From Halobacterium wangiae (GTDB lineage Archaea > Halobacteriota > Halobacteria > Halobacteriales > Halobacteriaceae): a DNA stretch of 64,000 nt. The DNA is taken from assembly GCF_021249345.1 (NCBI RefSeq), contig NZ_CP089588.1:310001-374000 (forward strand). The letters are read 5' to 3'. Below, piece after piece: positions 61,539 through 64,000 of the stretch. Numbering within the stretch: position 1 is the stretch's first letter; the number at the start of each line of letters is the position of its first letter. The notes beneath the pieces are model-generated. The model saw only the letters and a list, made by a program, of their open reading frames with translations. It made no database searches and was not told the origin of the DNA. Both the position numbers and the translations under genes were made by a program.

Positions 61539-62546
61539 CTAGATGCCCTGGACGGTCTCGATGACGCCGACCGACTCGAGGGTCATCCAGAGGAGGAACA
61601 CCGCGTAGAGGACGAGCAGACCGTACGCCTCCGGGTCGCTGAGTTCGAGGCTGGTGCGTGTGAACACGATGAACACGAGCGTCGCGAACGCGAGGAACCC
61701 CATCGTGGGGATCGCCGCGAGGAAGTTGATGGTCGCGGTCCCCGCGAGGAGGACACCGACGGGGATGGCGACCAGGAGGTTGAACGTGTTGCTCCCGAGG
61801 ACGTTCGTGAGGCTGGTGACGCTGTCGCCCTCCCGGGCGGCGCGGACGCTGACGAACGCGTCGGGGAGACTCGTCGCGGCGGCGAGGACGGTCAACCCCC
61901 AGAGGAAACTCGGCGTGTCGAAGATGCGCCCGAAGTCCAGCGCGGCCCTGACGAGTCCCTCGACGCCGAGCGCGATGACGAGGAGCGCGACCGCGAGCAC
62001 CGCCCACTCCCTGGCGGGGCGGACGTCGACGACGTCGGGGGCGTCGTGTTCGCTGGCGTCCTGCTGGTGGAGGAAGACGTAGATGCCGTAGGTGGCCAGC
62101 GGGAGGACGGCCAGCGTCGGCGTCAGGATCGCGGCCTCGTTGGTCCCGCCCGGGACGTACGTCGCGCCGAGCGCGAACACGATGAACAACACGAGGACGC
62201 TGATGACGTAGAACTGGGCGTCCTTGTGCACGATGTCCCGGGTCGACTCGAGTTCCTCGCTGTAGATGGCCGACAGCGCCGGGATGACGAGCAGGTTGAA
62301 GATGGCGCTCCCGACAATGGCGCCGACGCCCAGCGAGAACTCGCCGTGGATCACGGTGCTGATCGCCACCGAGCTGAGCTCAGGGAAACTCGACCCGACC
62401 GCGACGACGATGGCGCCGTGGGCGGCGACCGGAAGGCCGTAGTGCCTGCTGAGTCGCTGGGCGGCCTGCTCGAAGTGACCGCTCCCCCGCCAGACGACGG
62501 CCGTCGCGACAACCGCCAGGAGGAGCGGGACGAGAAGTTCGGTCAT
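61539..62546 (-). CDS. Calcium/sodium antiporter-family (CaCA) protein
   Basis: Cation exchanger of 335 residues with about ten membrane segments in two halves. Alpha repeats are AVGSSFPELSSVAISTVIHG (first) and LAAATSLPDAFVSVRAAREG with LGSNTFNLLVAIP (second). A cytoplasmic loop of about 25 residues (HQQDASEHDAPDVVDVRPAR) separates the halves. The likely role is Ca2+ or Na+ export; ion specificity is not fixed. ATG at 62546. Confidence 0.9.
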   Translation of the reverse strand: MTELLVPLLLAVVATAVVWRGSGHFEQAAQRLSRHYGLPVAAHGAIVVAVGSSFPELSSVAISTVIHGEFSLGVGAIVGSAIFNLLVIPALSAIYSEELESTRDIVHKDAQFYVISVLVLFIVFALGATYVPGGTNEAAILTPTLAVLPLATYGIYVFLHQQDASEHDAPDVVDVRPAREWAVLAVALLVIALGVEGLVRAALDFGRIFDTPSFLWGLTVLAAATSLPDAFVSVRAAREGDSVTSLTNVLGSNTFNLLVAIPVGVLLAGTATINFLAAIPTMGFLAFATLVFIVFTRTSLELSDPEAYGLLVLYAVFLLWMTLESVGVIETVQGI

Positions 62547-62671
62547 TCACCGTGCGTTGTCGGTACACCGTGATATGCGTGTTCACCTCGAACGCGACCG
62601 GCCAGCCCAACACCCAACGTCGTGGCTGCGTCCACTCGGACCGTCTGCTGGGTCGCTCCCAGGGACGCCGG

Positions 62672-62913
62672 GGTCACGGAGACCGTTTCACGACCAGGAC
62701 CGGAACGGAGACGGTCCGGAGGACGGCCGAGGCGACGCTCCCGAGGAGCTGGCGCCCCAGATTCGACCGTCCGTGCGACCCCATCACGACGAGGTCACGG
62801 AGACCGTTTCACGACCAGGACCGGAACGGAGACGGTCCGGAGGACGGCCGAGGCGACGCTCCCGAGGAGCTGGCGCCCCAGATTCGACCGTCCGTGCGAC
62901 CCCATCACGACGA
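62672..62913. repeat. Perfect 121-bp tandem duplication at the end of a usp gene
   Basis: Bases 62672-62792 are repeated base for base at 62793-62913. The unit begins GGTCACGGAGACCGTTTCAC and ends CCCATCACGACGA. GGTC also follows the second copy, so a 4-bp microhomology flanks the junction. The right copy is the real 3' end of the two-domain usp gene; the left copy is a spare piece encoding about 40 C-terminal residues, out of frame by one because 121 is not a multiple of 3. Its perfect identity implies recent origin. Confidence 0.95.
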
Positions 62914-63685
62914 GGTCGACGTCGTTCGTCTCGACGTACTCGCGGACGCCGGCCGCGGCGCCCCGGTGGGACGTCGTCCGTTCGACGGCTTTCGTCACCG
63001 GCACGTCCGGGGCCGACTGCTCGATCTCGGCCGCGACCCCGTCGACGGCCTCCCGACCTCTCGCTTGCAGTCGCTCGACGAATTCCGGTTCGAGCCCCCC
63101 AGCGTTGAACAGGCCGCCCGCAGCCTGGAGGTCCACGACGTTCAGCACGTGGAGCTCCGAGCCGTACTGCCGTGCGATCGCGACGCCGTGTGGCGTCTCC
63201 CTGGCGGCGTTCTCGCTCCCGTCGGTCGGCAGAAGGACTCGCGAGTACGTCTCGTCGGTACCGGCGTCCGCCCCGGGCACGACGAACACGGGGATCTCGC
63301 TCCGGTGGAGGACCTGCTCGGTCACGCCGCCCAGGATCCGCCGACCTACCCCCGTCATCCCCTGCCGCCCGACGACGACGAGGTCGGCGTCCTGTTCTGC
63401 GGCGTACGTACCGATGCGGACTGCGGGCTTCCCCTCGGCCAGTTCCGTGGTGACCGGGTGGCCGACGTCCGCTGCCAGTTCCTCGACGTCAGCGAGGACT
63501 GCCTCCCCGCGCTCTCGCAGCCTCGTCTTCTCGCTGGCCGACCGCGTGAGGGCGAGCGCGTTCTGTTCGACGACGTGGAGCGCGTGGACGGTCGCGTCGA
63601 AGCGTCGGGCGAGTTCGAGGCCGCGCCTCGCCGCGTGCCTGGCTTCGTCGCTTCCGTCGACGGAGAGGAGGATGCGGTCGTACAT
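62795..63685 (-). CDS. Universal stress protein, two tandem Usp domains
   Basis: Protein of 296 residues with domain one at about 1-145 (MYDRILLSVDGSDEARHAAR; VVGRQGMTGVGRRILGGVTE) and domain two from about 150 (YSRVLLPTDGSENAARETPH; VMGSHGRSNLGRQLLGSVAS). Both carry the glycine-rich ATP-binding pattern. The ATG at 63685 starts at the first domain. Its last 40 codons lie in the right copy of the 121-bp duplication, and its stop TCA is at 62795-62797, just inside it. Confidence 0.92.
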   Translation of the reverse strand: MYDRILLSVDGSDEARHAARRGLELARRFDATVHALHVVEQNALALTRSASEKTRLRERGEAVLADVEELAADVGHPVTTELAEGKPAVRIGTYAAEQDADLVVVGRQGMTGVGRRILGGVTEQVLHRSEIPVFVVPGADAGTDETYSRVLLPTDGSENAARETPHGVAIARQYGSELHVLNVVDLQAAGGLFNAGGLEPEFVERLQARGREAVDGVAAEIEQSAPDVPVTKAVERTTSHRGAAAGVREYVETNDVDLVVMGSHGRSNLGRQLLGSVASAVLRTVSVPVLVVKRSP

Positions 63686-63834
63686 CGGGTCACCGGGGAG
63701 TTCGTGCCCGACCCCCTTCACCGTTTGCCGCTGGAGGCCACAGGCGACCCGGTGTGAGCGCCCGACAGCGTCCTCACAGGCCGGTTACCACCTCACGCAG
63801 GCCGTCGGACCGTCATCACGGGCACGTGAGACGG

Positions 63835-64000
63835 TCAGTCGGCGGACTGCCCGGTCGACCGCGACTGCGTCACGCCCAGGGGGTCCCCCGACTCCGTCGC
63901 CGTCATCAATCGCAGGAACTGGCCTGCGTTCGTGAGGAGTTTGTTCTCCGCCTTCCGCAGGTGCTCCTCGTACGTCGAGCGAGCGACGGCGGTCTGTTCG
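63835..64000 (-). CDS. C-terminal end of an unidentified protein (partial)
   Basis: The last 54 or so residues of a leftward gene whose start lies beyond the right edge. The tail is helical, with STYEEHLRKAENKLLTNAGQ, then FLRLMTATESGDPLGVTQ and the end STGQSAD. Codon use is typical of the genome. No family is recognised from this piece. Confidence 0.6.
   Translation of the reverse strand, partial: EQTAVARSTYEEHLRKAENKLLTNAGQFLRLMTATESGDPLGVTQSRSTGQSAD

Noticed and set aside
62672-62792. Independent small gene in the left copy of the 121-bp duplication
   Set aside because: It is only the duplicated tail of the usp gene without start codon or promoter.
1-64000. CRISPR array, insertion sequence, integrase, rRNA operon or replication origin
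   Set aside because: I saw no regularly spaced repeats, transposase or integrase motifs, rRNA sequence or orc1/cdc6 gene in the window.

Overview
The window is chromosomal DNA from an extremely halophilic archaeon (class Halobacteria). The signs are high GC with strong third-position GC bias, acidic proteins, haloarchaeal promoters (TTTAAA-like boxes about 25-30 nt before start codons, many transcripts near-leaderless), ATGA/GTGA start-stop overlaps, and haloarchaeal families such as HalOD1, HEWD, DUF5784, bacterioopsin-activator-like regulators and gamma-glutamylcysteine synthesis. It is mostly conserved core genome. I see no CRISPR array, transposase, rRNA gene or origin. The species cannot be fixed from the sequence alone.

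Layout. 1-4.1 kb: the 5' part of korA, a low-GC membrane-protein gene that looks transferred, an Mrp-type Fe-S carrier and moaA. 4.1-10.2 kb: a large translation/transcription operon with tRNA-Ser, S13, S4, S11, RNA polymerase subunit Rpo3, tRNA-Leu, L18e, L13, S9, Rpo10, Rpo6, enolase and S2. 10.3-17.8 kb: a VOC protein, then archaeal lipid precursor genes (mevalonate kinase, isopentenyl phosphate kinase, GGPP synthase) with RNase J, then GltX. 17.8-22.4 kb: TmcA, then the L7Ae-S28e-L24e-Ndk operon behind an unusually long leader. 22.4-24.5 kb: a split methionine synthase pair behind a palindromic promoter. 24.5-28.4 kb: L21e, Rpo4, DUF655, KsgA, MscS and a HemK-type methylase, all leftward. 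28.4-35.8 kb: a transsulfuration enzyme, a lipoprotein, EF-1beta with a zinc micro-protein, Nop5/fibrillarin, GshA, CoaD and a short TFB-like protein. 35.8-39.2 kb: tRNA-Leu with a downstream copy of its own 3' end, then a sensory cluster (HalOD1, REC-GAF-GAF-HTH, lone REC). 39.5-43.4 kb: a YciE-type protein, a diadenylate cyclase with a short MscS channel, and a small winged-helix regulator with clustered operator-like sites. 43.4-54.7 kb: oxidoreductases, an XPD-like helicase, DUF5784, tRNA-Leu, an SLC13/RCK transporter, an inositol-phosphatase family enzyme, Lrp and DUF63. 55-64 kb: Elp3, an S1/OB/DHH protein with a degenerate active site, thymidine kinase, an FMN reductase, two Usp proteins and a CaCA exchanger. 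A perfect 121-bp tandem duplication covers the 3' end of the second usp.

The genes group by function: protein synthesis and tRNA/rRNA modification (r-proteins, TmcA, Elp3, KsgA, Nop5/fibrillarin, three tRNA-Leu and one tRNA-Ser), isoprenoid lipid synthesis, redox and sulfur metabolism, and osmotic or second-messenger signalling. No wholly new multi-gene system is evident. The best leads are: the RecJ-like pseudoenzyme; the dacZ-MscS cassette; the metE palindrome; the CGTCGA cluster before the small regulator; the L7Ae leader; the tRNA-end duplication; the usp duplication; and DUF5784 as a possible nuclease-fold protein.
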